From Marinobacter sp. MDS2 (lineage in GTDB: Bacteria; Pseudomonadota; Gammaproteobacteria; Pseudomonadales; Oleiphilaceae), in the NCBI RefSeq assembly GCF_030718085.1, contig NZ_JAVAJF010000001.1:992001-1056000 (forward strand): a stretch of DNA of 64,000 nt. The letters are read 5' to 3'. A program made the position numbers and the translations under genes. Under the pieces are notes generated by a model. The model was not told the origin of the DNA. It saw nothing but the letters and a program-made list of their open reading frames with translations, and did no database searches. The first letter of the stretch is position 1. The number at the start of each line of letters is the position of its first letter. This document shows positions 28,026 through 37,600 of the stretch, piece after piece.

Positions 28026-28631
28026 TCAGGTTTCCAAACGGTAATCCAGCTTTTGCGATTCGCAAAACGCGGACAGTTCGCCCTGCCGGACTTCCGGGAC
28101 AGAAACCAACGCGTGAACTTTAGCACTGTACTCAATCGATTCAATCGTGCCTTCGTGGCCATCGCACCAATGCCGCAGCGGCTGTTCGTCGGCGAAGTCG
28201 AGTTCCACACGGGCTTGCACGCGGGCTTGATGAATTTCTCTTCCGACTTCCGACAGCACGCTTTCCGCAGCCCCGGCATAGGCACGAACCAAGCCGCCAG
28301 CACCCAGTTTGATGCCGCCGAAATAGCGCACCACAATCACCAACACATCGCCCATATCTTTGTGCTGAATCACGTTCAAAATCGGCTTGCCCGCCGTGCC
28401 GGATGGCTCGCCGTCATCGTTCATGGCAGCTTCAGCCGCAGAGCCGGGGCGACCAATCTGGTAACCCCAACAGACATGACGGGCATCCGGATAATCCCGA
28501 TGCGCCTCGGCGACACGTTCGCGCACCTCCTCACGACTACTGACCGGATACACCCGTGCAATAAAACGGCTTTTCTTCACTTCCGTTTCCCGCTCAAGGT
28601 ATCCTGACGGAACCGGGTAATCTTTACTCAT
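28026..28631 (-). CDS. yigZ: IMPACT/YigZ family protein
   Basis: 201 aa from ATG 28631. Family signatures are KKSRFIARVYPV, DDGEPSGTAGKPIL and VIVVRYFGGIKLGAGGLVRAY. The C-terminal ferredoxin-like half is also present (~135-201). IMPACT proteins associate with translation control in eukaryotes; bacterial YigZ has no settled biochemical role. An earlier in-frame start is rejected because it would overlap the divergent small ORF. Confidence 0.9.
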   Translation of the reverse strand: MSKDYPVPSGYLERETEVKKSRFIARVYPVSSREEVRERVAEAHRDYPDARHVCWGYQIGRPGSAAEAAMNDDGEPSGTAGKPILNVIQHKDMGDVLVIVVRYFGGIKLGAGGLVRAYAGAAESVLSEVGREIHQARVQARVELDFADEQPLRHWCDGHEGTIESIEYSAKVHALVSVPEVRQGELSAFCESQKLDYRLET

Positions 28632-28641
28632 GAGGCAACCT

Positions 28642-28848
28642 ATGACATCCAACGACGGTGAAAACAGAACTACTGGCACAGCCAGCCCGGCAAAATTCCG
28701 AAAAGCAGGCTGCGGCATTCGGTTTGAAGAAGACGAGTTGCAAGAAGGCATCGATTTCTCGAATGCCACTCATCTGAAACCTCGTGACAGCGAAGCCGAA
28801 CAACCTCCCCTGACCAAAGCCCGGTCAGCTTCCGAAGAACACCGGTAA
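28642..28848 (+). CDS. Possible small hypothetical protein
   Basis: 68 aa from ATG 28642 with GAGG six bases upstream (an ATG at 28630 overlaps the yigZ start codon). The product is hydrophilic with no recognised domain (FRKAGCGIRFEEDELQEGIDF). It would be divergent from yigZ and would overlap the sensor kinase 3' end by 24 bases on the other strand. Coding status is plausible but unproved. Confidence 0.4.
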   Translation: MTSNDGENRTTGTASPAKFRKAGCGIRFEEDELQEGIDFSNATHLKPRDSEAEQPPLTKARSASEEHR

Positions 28849-30141
28849 CTGAAGCGTTACCTGAAGCCCCCCGCGCGGCCGATTTTGTGCGGTGATCGAG
28901 CCCTCGTGGGCACGGATGATATCCCGTGCAATGGAAAGCCCCAAGCCCCAGCCCTGACCACCTCGGGATTCGTCGGCACGAAAGAAAGGCTCGAACAACT
29001 GGTCAAGCATCTCGTCAGGCGCCCCGGGGCCTTCATCGGATATCGACACTACCACCTGGCCATTCGTCACCGAGAGCTCGACACCGACAGATTGTCCGGG
29101 CGGCGTGTGGTCCAGCGCATTTTGCAGAACGTTATCGAATGCCCGCTGCAGCAACCCCGAATCGCCCAAAATGGAAACCGCCGCGACTTCATCGCTTGCC
29201 ACCAATTTACAATCTATCCCTTGCTGCTCGGCATAATCACCAGCATCACCCAATACCCGATTGATCAGCGATAAGGGTTTGACGGGCTGCTGCTCGAAAG
29301 CACTGCCATTTTCAGATACCCGATACAGAGTCAGGATCTGGCCGGTCATGGTTTCAAGCCGCTCATTCTGCCGCAGAATGCTCTCCATAAGCGCCGGATC
29401 AGCGCCCTCGTCACTGGCCAGTTCAATCGCAACCCGCTGGCGCGCCAGAGGGGTCCTCAAATCATGGGAGATATCTCTCAACAAACGATTGTGCCGATCC
29501 AGCAGTTGGCACAAACGATCGGTCATGGCGTTAAACGCAGCGGCCAACTGCCCAATTTCGTCCCGGCGGCGGGCGATGGTATCGGCCACGCGCAATTCCG
29601 TGTCACCTTTAGCAATCGAGCGAGCGGTGCCCTCCATGTGCTTGAGCGGCCGGGAGACAAATCGGGCGACCCACCAGCAAGCCAGCGAGATAACAACAAA
29701 CGCCAGAACCAGCTCAAACATCCGGAACAACCCGGGATGTAACCAGCCTTCAGCGCCCATGCGGGGCCAGGCAATTAATTGATACCCGCCGCCCAAATCC
29801 AATACCGCAGGTTTACTCAGGTGCCAGTTTGACTGCATGCGCTCGCGCACCATGCGCGGCAAACGGTGGTGGCCCTGGTCCGGTTCAATCAGCATCAAAT
29901 GAAGTTGCAGCCGCTCACCTTCCATCCGCAAAAATCGCCGCGCCTCGGCCCGGCCCAGCTGCTCTTGCAGGTTGATGGCTTCGCCGGCGATGTCCTGCAA
30001 GCCGGCCTGACGAACAATGGCCTGGCGTTCCCGATCCAGCAGAAAGCGGGTGGCCAGCTGGCTGGCCACAACCGTCACCGCCATCGCCAGCCAGATCGAC
30101 AGGAAAATACGCCAGAACAAGGTAAACCTGAAACGCATCAT
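28825..30141 (-). CDS. cpxA: CpxA-like sensor histidine kinase
   Basis: 438 aa. First membrane helix ~10-30, periplasmic sensor ~31-138, second helix ~140-160, then HAMP (~160-212). The dimerisation/phosphoacceptor segment is RDISHDLRTPLARQR with His226. The ATPase domain has N-box QRAFDNVLQNALDHTP, G1 SDEGPGAP and G2 GWGLGLSIA. The start overlaps the response regulator stop (ATGA). Together with the neighbouring CpxP-like protein and CpxR-type box this supports the envelope-stress assignment. Confidence 0.88.
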   Translation of the reverse strand: MMRFRFTLFWRIFLSIWLAMAVTVVASQLATRFLLDRERQAIVRQAGLQDIAGEAINLQEQLGRAEARRFLRMEGERLQLHLMLIEPDQGHHRLPRMVRERMQSNWHLSKPAVLDLGGGYQLIAWPRMGAEGWLHPGLFRMFELVLAFVVISLACWWVARFVSRPLKHMEGTARSIAKGDTELRVADTIARRRDEIGQLAAAFNAMTDRLCQLLDRHNRLLRDISHDLRTPLARQRVAIELASDEGADPALMESILRQNERLETMTGQILTLYRVSENGSAFEQQPVKPLSLINRVLGDAGDYAEQQGIDCKLVASDEVAAVSILGDSGLLQRAFDNVLQNALDHTPPGQSVGVELSVTNGQVVVSISDEGPGAPDEMLDQLFEPFFRADESRGGQGWGLGLSIARDIIRAHEGSITAQNRPRGGLQVTLQLPVFFGS

Positions 30142-30827
30142 TCCGTTGGGACCCGATAGCTGTATCCAAGACCGCGCACCGTTTCGATTCTGGGCGGGTC
30201 GTCATTGCCAAGTTTTTTGCGCAAGTTGCTCACGTGCATGTCCAGCGTGCGGTCGTAGGCTTCGAGCCTGCGGCCTAACGCCCATTGCATCAAATCGGTT
30301 TTACGAACCACGCTGCCGGCATGGGCAAGCAAAACCTGCAACACCTCGTATTCGGTCGCGGTCAGCTCAAGCGGCTTTTCGTTCTGATAAATACGGCGCT
30401 GATCAGGCTCCACACGAAGATCCCCGTATACCCGGCCGGCATCCACATCGGCTTGCTGATCCCAGGCAACCCGGCGCAACAGAGCTTGCAAGCGAGCCAC
30501 CAGCTCACGCGGATTACAGGGTTTGGGAATATAATCGTCTGCACCGACTTCAAACCCAACAATCCGATCGGTTTCGTCACCCCGGGCGGTCAGCAAGATA
30601 ACCGGCAAATGGGTTTTGCCTCGCAGCTCACGCAGCACATCCAGACCATTGATATCGGGCAGCATGATATCCAGAACCACGATGTCACAATCCTGCCCCA
30701 AAGCCAGCGACAAACCATCACGACCATTGGCCGCCTCGCGGACACTGAAACCTTGCGTTGCCAGATAGCGCGACAGCAATTGTCTCAACTCATCGTCGTC
30801 TTCAACCAGCAATACCCGATTTTGCAT
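30138..30827 (-). CDS. cpxR: CpxR-like OmpR-family response regulator
   Basis: 229 aa. Receiver domain with acidic pocket VEDDDE and phosphoacceptor Asp53 (VLDIMLPD), switch Thr in LLTARG, and conserved Lys in IPKPCNPREL. The C-terminal winged helix (~130-225) includes LTATEYEVLQVL and DMHVSNLRKKLG..VRGLGYSYR. It is the first gene of the pair with the sensor kinase. It is divergent from the CpxP-like gene across a TTTAC-N6-TTTAC site. Confidence 0.92.
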   Translation of the reverse strand: MQNRVLLVEDDDELRQLLSRYLATQGFSVREAANGRDGLSLALGQDCDIVVLDIMLPDINGLDVLRELRGKTHLPVILLTARGDETDRIVGFEVGADDYIPKPCNPRELVARLQALLRRVAWDQQADVDAGRVYGDLRVEPDQRRIYQNEKPLELTATEYEVLQVLLAHAGSVVRKTDLMQWALGRRLEAYDRTLDMHVSNLRKKLGNDDPPRIETVRGLGYSYRVPTE

Positions 30828-30900
30828 CTTTGCCCCTCAATCGTTATCTGCAGCTAGTCTAGCACGGTGCTTAAGCCCCTCTGCCGAGCCGATTTTTTTC

Positions 30901-30916
30901 TTTACCCAACCTTTAC
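30901..30916 (-). promoter_or_regulatory. CpxR-type box in the cpxR / cpxP-like divergent region
   Basis: On the minus strand GTAAA-N6-GTAAA, matching the tandem CpxR recognition pattern (GTAAA, short spacer, GTAAA). It lies 74 bases from cpxR and 80 bases from the CpxP/Spy-like gene, so it could serve autoregulation and activation of the periplasmic protein. Confidence 0.6.
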
Positions 30917-30995
30917 ACAAGCCTGACGCTCGCTGACGTTTCAAGGGCGTAACATGGGTTCCGTAGACAGTCCAAACACGAAAAAGGAACACATC

Positions 30996-31352
30996 ATGAA
31001 AGCACATACTTCTGTAATGACCGCCGGCGTTCTGATGGCGGCGCTGTTCGCAGCCAGCCCGGCTGCCTTTGCCCATGATCACAAAGGCATGGACCATCAC
31101 GGAGGCAAGCACAACAAGAAAGAGATGTGCGAAGACTTCCGCGAAGGCAAAGGTAAATTCAGCAAAGAACACCGTGAAGAACGCCGCCAGGAAATGCAGG
31201 AACATCGCGCCGAAATGGCCGACCGTCTGATGCTTACCGACGAACAGCGGGTGATCTGGAGCGAAATCCACGACGAGCGTCAGGAAAAGCACCATAAGCG
31301 TATGGAAAAATGGCAGAAAAAAATGGAGAAACGCTGCGCTGACATGAAATAG
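30996..31352 (+). CDS. CpxP/Spy-like periplasmic protein
   Basis: 118 aa from ATG 30996 (AAAGGAAC upstream). The signal peptide ends at AFA/HD (~26). The mature protein is helical and highly charged, with a His-rich start (HDHKGMDHHGGKH) and a single LTDEQ version of the LTxxQ motif typical of the Spy/CpxP fold. It is shorter than E. coli CpxP (~166 aa) and only one LTxxQ is evident. It could act as a chaperone and feedback inhibitor of the adjacent CpxA-like kinase. The His/Met content also allows metal binding. Confidence 0.8.
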   Translation: MKAHTSVMTAGVLMAALFAASPAAFAHDHKGMDHHGGKHNKKEMCEDFREGKGKFSKEHREERRQEMQEHRAEMADRLMLTDEQRVIWSEIHDERQEKHHKRMEKWQKKMEKRCADMK

Positions 31353-31413
31353 TGATCACCGCTCGGGTTCTGTCGTATGGTATGGCCTTGGTTTACAAGA
31401 GTTCACTATCATC

Positions 31414-32571
31414 ATGGCAGCACCCGAGATCACGGTAACCACCTGCGCCAGCATCGCCGACATTCCCCAAGCGGAGTGGCAGCGACTGGCCGGTTGTGAA
31501 AATCCGTTTCTTCGCTACGAATTCTTTCAGGCGCTGGAGACTTCCGGCTGCACCCGCCCGGAAACCGGCTGGACACCCAGTCATCTGGTTTTCCGTCGCA
31601 ACGGCCACATCTGTGGCGTGGCCCCCGCTTATCTGAAAAGCCATTCGATGGGCGAGTACGTGTTCGATTGGGGGTGGGCGGAAGCCTACCAACGCCACGG
31701 GCTACCCTATTACCCGAAGCTACTGATCGCCGTCCCTTTTACGCCGTCTCAAGGCCCACGTCTGCTGCTGAATGAGGAGGCCCGGGAACAGCTAACGCCT
31801 CTAACGCTGGACAATCTGCTAACCACCCTGACCGAGAAGCTTGGCGCCCACTCCTGGCACCTGCTATTCCCGAATGAGTCGGATCAAGCGTTACTCAGCC
31901 ACGACCAGGAACTCCACCGCATTGGCTGCCAGTTTCATTGGCACAATCGCGGCTATGAATCGTTTGACGACTTTCTGGCTGAACTCACCTCCCGCAAACG
32001 CAAATCCATCCGTAAAGAGCGGCGGCAAGTGGCTGAGCAAGGCATCGGCTTCCGGCGCGTTCACGGGCGGGATATTTCAGATCAGGTGCTGTCGGCGTTT
32101 TACGTATTCTATCAAGCCACCTACCTTAAACGCGGCCAACAGCCCTACCTGAGCAAAGCCTTCTTCGAACAACTGAGGGAGAACCTGCCCGAGCACCTGC
32201 ACATAGTCATGGCCATACGCGACGGCGAAATGATAGCGGGAGCGTTATTTCTGGCGAACGGTGCAACGCTCTACGGTCGCTACTGGGGCTGCCTGGATGA
32301 ATACAACCACCTGCATTTCGAAACGTGTTACTACCAAGGCATTGAACTGGCCCTCGAATTGGGCCTCCAGCATTTCGATGCCGGCGCCCAGGGCGAACAC
32401 AAACTGGTCCGGGGTTTCGAACCAGTCATTACCCATTCTTGGCATGGCATTCTTCATCCGGGTTTCAGAGACGCCATTGCCGAATTCACACGAGAAGAAG
32501 CAGAGCACGTGAACGGCTACTACGAAGACGCCCACTCGGTGCTTCCTTACCGGCAACAGAATCAGGAATAA
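31414..32571 (+). CDS. GNAT/FemAB-like protein (DUF482, PF04339)
   Basis: 385 aa. Typical blocks are NPFLRYEFFQALE near the N-terminus, HLVFRRNGHICGVAPAYLKSHSMGEYVFDWGWAEAY, RKRKSIRKERR, and HFETCYYQGIELALELGLQHFDAGAQGEHKL. These identify the peptidogalycan biosynthesis/recognition family with an acyltransferase fold. The substrate is not established for the family. It stands between the CpxP-like gene and an unknown membrane-anchored protein. Confidence 0.9.
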   Translation: MAAPEITVTTCASIADIPQAEWQRLAGCENPFLRYEFFQALETSGCTRPETGWTPSHLVFRRNGHICGVAPAYLKSHSMGEYVFDWGWAEAYQRHGLPYYPKLLIAVPFTPSQGPRLLLNEEAREQLTPLTLDNLLTTLTEKLGAHSWHLLFPNESDQALLSHDQELHRIGCQFHWHNRGYESFDDFLAELTSRKRKSIRKERRQVAEQGIGFRRVHGRDISDQVLSAFYVFYQATYLKRGQQPYLSKAFFEQLRENLPEHLHIVMAIRDGEMIAGALFLANGATLYGRYWGCLDEYNHLHFETCYYQGIELALELGLQHFDAGAQGEHKLVRGFEPVITHSWHGILHPGFRDAIAEFTREEAEHVNGYYEDAHSVLPYRQQNQE

Positions 32572-32619
32572 GCTCTATACTAAAAGCTTGAAACGGGAAT
32601 TCGACGGAGGTCGAACGCC

Positions 32620-33285
32620 ATGGACGCGGGTCAATTCTGGACCATGCTGCCGCCCCACAACCTGTCGCTTCTGATCGCAGCGGGCGCTTCGCTGCTTGCC
32701 TTGGTGGCCCTTCTGATGCTGCTCATCAGCCGAAGGCGCAATCAGCATCAAATCCGTGCTCTGAAGCAGCGCATTGACAGCCTTTGGCGGGAAATAGACG
32801 ACATGCGAGTGGTGGATTTCAATCAGCCGTTAGGCGGCAAAGCGTCCGATCAAGGGGCCGCTCTGGAACAGGAACGCTACCACACCGAAAAGACGGCCTA
32901 CGACGTCATTTGGCCCAAAGTGTGGCAACTCCACGACCGGCTGGGCGTTTTTCTGCGTGCCGTAGAAGCGGGAGAAGCCGCAAACGACCTACGCCTTGAG
33001 GCTCGCCAAGCCGCCATTGAAGCCCGAACTCAGCTGAACCAATGCCGTCCGTTCTGCAGCGAAACGGTTGAAAATCTGGCTTCACGACTGATAGATACCG
33101 AAATCAAAGCCCATTTGGCAGCCTGCCAACATCTGGACCTGAAGAAAGGCGCTGCTAACGCTCCATCAACACACGACCTGCACGTGTTTCAGGAAAAGTG
33201 CCATGCCCTGCACGATGACGAAGCCCGGGGACTGCTGAACCAATTGGCCTCAAGCATCCGTCACCGAACCCTGAGAGACGCCTGA
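32620..33285 (+). CDS. Unknown membrane-anchored coiled-coil protein
   Basis: 221 aa, not recognised. A single hydrophobic helix (~15-37) is followed by RRR and a likely coiled coil (QHQIRALKQRIDSLWREIDDM). The rest is soluble and mainly helical with three cysteines. The topology suggests a cytoplasmic domain tethered to the inner membrane. It follows the DUF482 gene by 48 bases with AGGTCG-type spacing, so the two could be cotranscribed. No catalytic motif visible. Confidence 0.7.
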   Translation: MDAGQFWTMLPPHNLSLLIAAGASLLALVALLMLLISRRRNQHQIRALKQRIDSLWREIDDMRVVDFNQPLGGKASDQGAALEQERYHTEKTAYDVIWPKVWQLHDRLGVFLRAVEAGEAANDLRLEARQAAIEARTQLNQCRPFCSETVENLASRLIDTEIKAHLAACQHLDLKKGAANAPSTHDLHVFQEKCHALHDDEARGLLNQLASSIRHRTLRDA

Positions 33286-33305
33286 CGCTCAAACTCCATC
33301 AGCCG

Positions 33306-33617
33306 TTAGGTGAAATAACGCACCAAAGCCGCCGCCACCAAGCCCACCGAGATCGCAGGCAGCGGCTTACGGATCGCCAGCATCGTGACCGCAGTAGCCA
33401 CCAGCGCGGCCAAAGCACCGGCGTCGCCCGCCACCGCCATAGGCACAATGATCGCGATCAAAACTGAACTGGCCATGGCGTTAATGAAGCTTTCAACGCG
33501 CGGACTGATTTTCACGAACGACATAGCGAACACACCGCCGAAGCGGGTGATCAACGTAACCAACGTCATGAGCACAATCAGAATCAAAACGCCGACCGGT
33601 GTGGTTTCAATGGTCAT
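33306..33617 (-). CDS. azlD: AzlD branched-chain amino acid exporter subunit
   Basis: 103 aa from ATG 33617, with GGAG upstream inside the azlC tail; longer in-frame starts are discarded. Four hydrophobic helices and the family motif MTLVTLITRFGG. It pairs with AzlC as the small subunit of a branched-chain amino acid efflux permease. It overlaps azlC by 11 bases. Confidence 0.9.
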   Translation of the reverse strand: MTIETTPVGVLILIVLMTLVTLITRFGGVFAMSFVKISPRVESFINAMASSVLIAIIVPMAVAGDAGALAALVATAVTMLAIRKPLPAISVGLVAAALVRYFT

Positions 33618-34353
33618 GCCCGGCTCCTTTCTGGTCAGCGCTGTCAGCGGTTCGGGGCTCCAGCCAAAACAGCCCGACGGCCCCGCCTGCCAGCGCACCA
33701 ATCACCACGTGCATGTTGGCTGGCAGCCACTTCCAGGCGGCAAGGGACGTGACACCCGCCACCAACCAAACCACCACAACCCGTGGCGTGGCTTTGCCGC
33801 CCAACACCATCGATAACAAAAAGCAGCCAAGCACCATATCCAGCCCAAAGGCTTTCGGATTTTGCAGCAAACCGCTGAAGTAGGCGCCAAATGCCGTGCC
33901 CAATACCCACGCCAGCCACAACACCACGCCACCGCCGAGAATCACTTCAAGGTTGCGCCGGCCGTTCTGGTAATCCTGAGCTGAAACCGCCCAATTGGCA
34001 TCGGTAAGGAACAGCAACAAGCCATATCGGCGCGCAGGCGAGACATCTTTCAGCATGGGATAAAGCGAGGCTCCCATCAGCAGGTGGCGGGCGTTGATCG
34101 CAAACACCACCACCAGCATGGGAATGACCGACACTTCTGCCCCCCACAAGTCCAATGCTCCGAACTGTGAAGCCCCGGCAAATACCGTGAAACTCATCAG
34201 GATGGACTGAAACGGAGACAAGCCGGCCTGAGTCGCGGCCAATCCAAACGCTGCGCCGAAGGCAACAACGAACAGGGATATGGGCAGCAACCGGAAGAAC
34301 TCAGCCCGCACCTTGCGCGGTTGAAATTGGTAGCAATAAGAATAAGCAGACAT
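33607..34353 (-). CDS. azlC: AzlC-family permease
   Basis: 248 aa with about seven membrane helices. Conserved segments include LPISLFVVAFGAAFGLAATQAGLS, SFTVFAGASQFGALDL and FAINARHLLMGASLYP. It is the large subunit of the AzlCD exporter and is first in the two-gene unit. Its proximity to the amino-acid oxidation island may reflect balancing of intracellular branched-chain amino acids; that link is inference. Confidence 0.92.
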   Translation of the reverse strand: MSAYSYCYQFQPRKVRAEFFRLLPISLFVVAFGAAFGLAATQAGLSPFQSILMSFTVFAGASQFGALDLWGAEVSVIPMLVVVFAINARHLLMGASLYPMLKDVSPARRYGLLLFLTDANWAVSAQDYQNGRRNLEVILGGGVVLWLAWVLGTAFGAYFSGLLQNPKAFGLDMVLGCFLLSMVLGGKATPRVVVVWLVAGVTSLAAWKWLPANMHVVIGALAGGAVGLFWLEPRTADSADQKGAGHDH

Positions 34354-34484
34354 CGAGAGAAATTAAGCCTAAACCCGCCAAACACGAATAGGTAAAAACC
34401 ACTAACCAGAAATATTTTCTGCCATCAACTCAACCAGTTAGATGTAGAACTCATGTTTCCGGAAATGCACACGCGTCACGACGG

Positions 34485-34513
34485 TTGACGTACACGTAAA
34501 CTTACTCTAGTTT
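34485..34513 (+). promoter_or_regulatory. Putative promoter of the amino-acid oxidation island
   Basis: TTGACG (34485-34490), exactly 17 bases, TAGTTT (34508-34513). It predicts a leader of about 135 bases containing a 6-bp hairpin (ACCCGG/CCGGGT, 34540-34559). Confidence 0.5.
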
Positions 34514-34656
34514 ATTTTTCGTCCAGTCCCAAAAGGACAACCCGGGAAATCCTCCGGGTAGGACCAATGAAATCGACCATCCGGCCAAAAGCCGGGATTA
34601 CAAAAACAAGACATTACCTACCGCCGCGATCCGGTCAGGTAGTAGAGGATTTCAAC

Positions 34657-37600
34657 ATGTCAGATCTTTCACGCTCCCCCACGGGGCTGCGTCCCGTCAG
34701 CCTTGACGATGTCTGGAAAAAAGATACCGGTTCGGTCTACATGAACGGTAGCCAGGCTCTGGCGAGACTCCCCCTGCTCCAAGCCCAACTCGACCGTAAC
34801 AACGATCTGAATACCGCCGGCTTTATCTCCGGTTATCGCGGGTCTCCTCTTGGCGGTTTCGACAAGGTTTTGTGGAAAGCCCGCGATCACCTCAAAGAGC
34901 GCAATATTCACTTCTTGCCCGGTGTGAACGAAGACCTGGGAGCGACGGCTGTCTGGGGCAGCCAGCAGGTCAATATTTTTGAGGGCGCGCGTTACGATGG
35001 CGTGTTTGCGCTCTGGTACGGCAAAGGCCCGGGCGTAGACCGCACCGGCGACGTCTTCAAGCACGGTAACGCGGCAGGCACCTCCCGGTTTGGTGGCGTA
35101 CTGGCAGTCGCGGGCGACGATCACGCCTGCAAATCGTCCACTCTGCCCCATCAAAGTGATTACGCCTTTCTCGATGCCGGCATGCCGGTGCTTAATCCCG
35201 CCGGCATTCAGGATATTCTCGACCTCGGCCTTTATGGCTGGGCGATGTCGCGCTTCAGCGGCTGTTGGGTCGGTTTCAAAGCCTTGGCCGAAAATATGGA
35301 CTCGTCCATTTCCGCCAATCTGGATCTCAGCCGAATCAACATTCGCATTCCCACACAATTTTCCATGCCGGAAGGCGGTCTGAATTCCCGCTGGCCCGAT
35401 AAGCCCATGGAGCAGGAAGAGCGCCTGCACCGGCACAAGCTGGAAGCGGCGAAAGCCTTTTGCCGGGCCAACCGGCTGGATCATACCGTGCTTCAGGCAA
35501 AACAGCCCCGGCTCGGCATTGTTACCACCGGCAAAGCCTACCTCGACGTTATTCAGGCGCTGGCGGATCTCGGCTTGGGCGACGAGGAACGTGAAGCCAT
35601 AGGGCTAGCTGTTTACAAAGTCGCCATGCCCTGGCCTTTGGAGCCTGAAGGCATTTATGAATTCGCCTCGGGGCTGGAAGAAATTCTGGTGGTCGAAGAG
35701 AAACGGGGCTTGATCGAAGAACAGATCAAAACCCAGCTTTATACCTGGCAGGATGGCAAGCGCCCCAACGTGATCGGCAAAAAGGACGACCACGGCAATG
35801 ACCTGTTACCAACCATCGCAGAACTAACGCCAGCCATGGTGGCACGCGCCATCGCGTCCCGACTGGATGGCCGCTATTGCAACGACACACTGCAACAGCG
35901 CCTCGGATTTCTGACCGAAAAAGAAAACAGCCTGGCACAACCCAAAGAGCGACTGGAGCGCACACCTCACTTCTGCTCCGGCTGCCCACACAACACCTCC
36001 ACGCAGGTACCCGAGGGAAGCCGAGCCCTCGGCGGCATTGGCTGTCACTACATGGCCACCTGGATGGAACGAGGCACCGACACCTTCACTCAAATGGGTG
36101 GTGAAGGGGTAACCTGGCTTGGCCAGGCCCCGTTTACCAACCAGAAGCACGTGTTTCAGAACTTGGGCGACGGCACCTACTTTCATTCTAGCGTTTTGGC
36201 CATTCGAGCCGCTATCGCTTCCGGTGCCAACATCACCTACAAGATTCTCTACAACGACGCCGTCGCCATGACCGGCGGCCAGCCGGTGGACGGCACCTTG
36301 ACGGTTCAGCAAATCAGCCACCAGCTCTACGGCGAAGGCGTGCGACGCATTGCCGTGGTCAGCGACGATATCGACAAATATCCGTCCCGGGCCGATTTTG
36401 CCGACCGCACCACCTTCCATCACAGGGATGATCTGGACGCTCTGCAACGGGAAATGCGGGAGATTGAAGGCTGTTCGGTGATCATCTATGACCAGACCTG
36501 CGCGGCAGAAAAACGCCGGCGCCGCAAGCGTGGCACCATGGAAGATCCGGATCAGCGCGTGATGATTCACTCGGATGTATGCGAAGGCTGTGGTGATTGC
36601 GGTATTCAATCCAACTGTTTGTCGATTCTTCCGAAAGAAACCGATGCCGGGCGCAAACGCACCATAGACCAGTCTTCCTGCAACAAGGATTTCTCCTGTG
36701 TGCGTGGTTTCTGCCCCAGCTTTGTCACGGTTAAAGGCGGCAAACTGAAAAAACCGGCGGGGGTCAGCTCTGCGGTAGACTTCCCGGAGCTTCCGGAACC
36801 CACGCCCGTATCTGGCAGCAATCCCTACGGCATTTTGCTGACTGGTGTGGGTGGTACCGGCGTGGTGACGGTAAGCGCCCTGCTGGGCATGGCCGCTCAT
36901 CTTGAAGGCAAAGGCGTCTCGGTGCTGGATCAGGCCGGTCTGGCTCAAAAATTTGGCGCGGTGGTCAGCCACATCCGCATCAGCGACAAGCAAGAAAACA
37001 TCCACGCCGTGCGTATTCCCGCCGGCGAGGCCGACCTGATGATTGCTTTTGACCTGATGGTTTCGGCCACAGACGATGCCTTGGCTAAACTGGATAACCG
37101 TTTCTCACGGGCGGTGGTTAACACCGAAAAAGCCATGCCCGCGGCCTTTACCCGGGATCCGGACATCCAGTTCCCCGGCGAGTCGATGGAACAGACGGTT
37201 AAAGAAGCCTGTCGTCCCGATGGCAGCTGGTTCCTCAACGCCGGCGACCTGGCCAAAGCGTTGATGGGCGATGGCATGGCCGTAAACCTGTTCACTGTTG
37301 GTTTCGCCTGGCAACAGGGTTTGTTGCCACTGAGCGCTGAAGCCATTGAGCGAGCCATCGAGCTCAACAACGTGGCGGTCGAGAAAAACAAACAGGCCTT
37401 CCTCTGGGGCCGTCGGGCCGCCCATGATCTTGATCGGGTCATGGCGTTGGCATTCCCGAAGCCACAAGGTACGCCGGTACAGGTCATGGAAACCACAGAC
37501 CAGCTAATCCAGCGCAACATGGCCCATCTGAGCGATTACCAGAATGCGTCTCTCGCCAAACGCTACGAGAAGCTGGTGCGCCACGCAGAACAGACCATCG

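Noticed and set aside
27953..28336. 128-codon upstream extension of the DUF4136 lipoprotein frame
   Set aside because: It would remove the lipoprotein signal from the N-terminus and overlap yigZ; the ATG at 27952 has a good ribosome-binding site.
35824..37005. 393-codon open frame opposite the ferredoxin oxidoreductase
   Set aside because: Antisense shadow with no start context or family.
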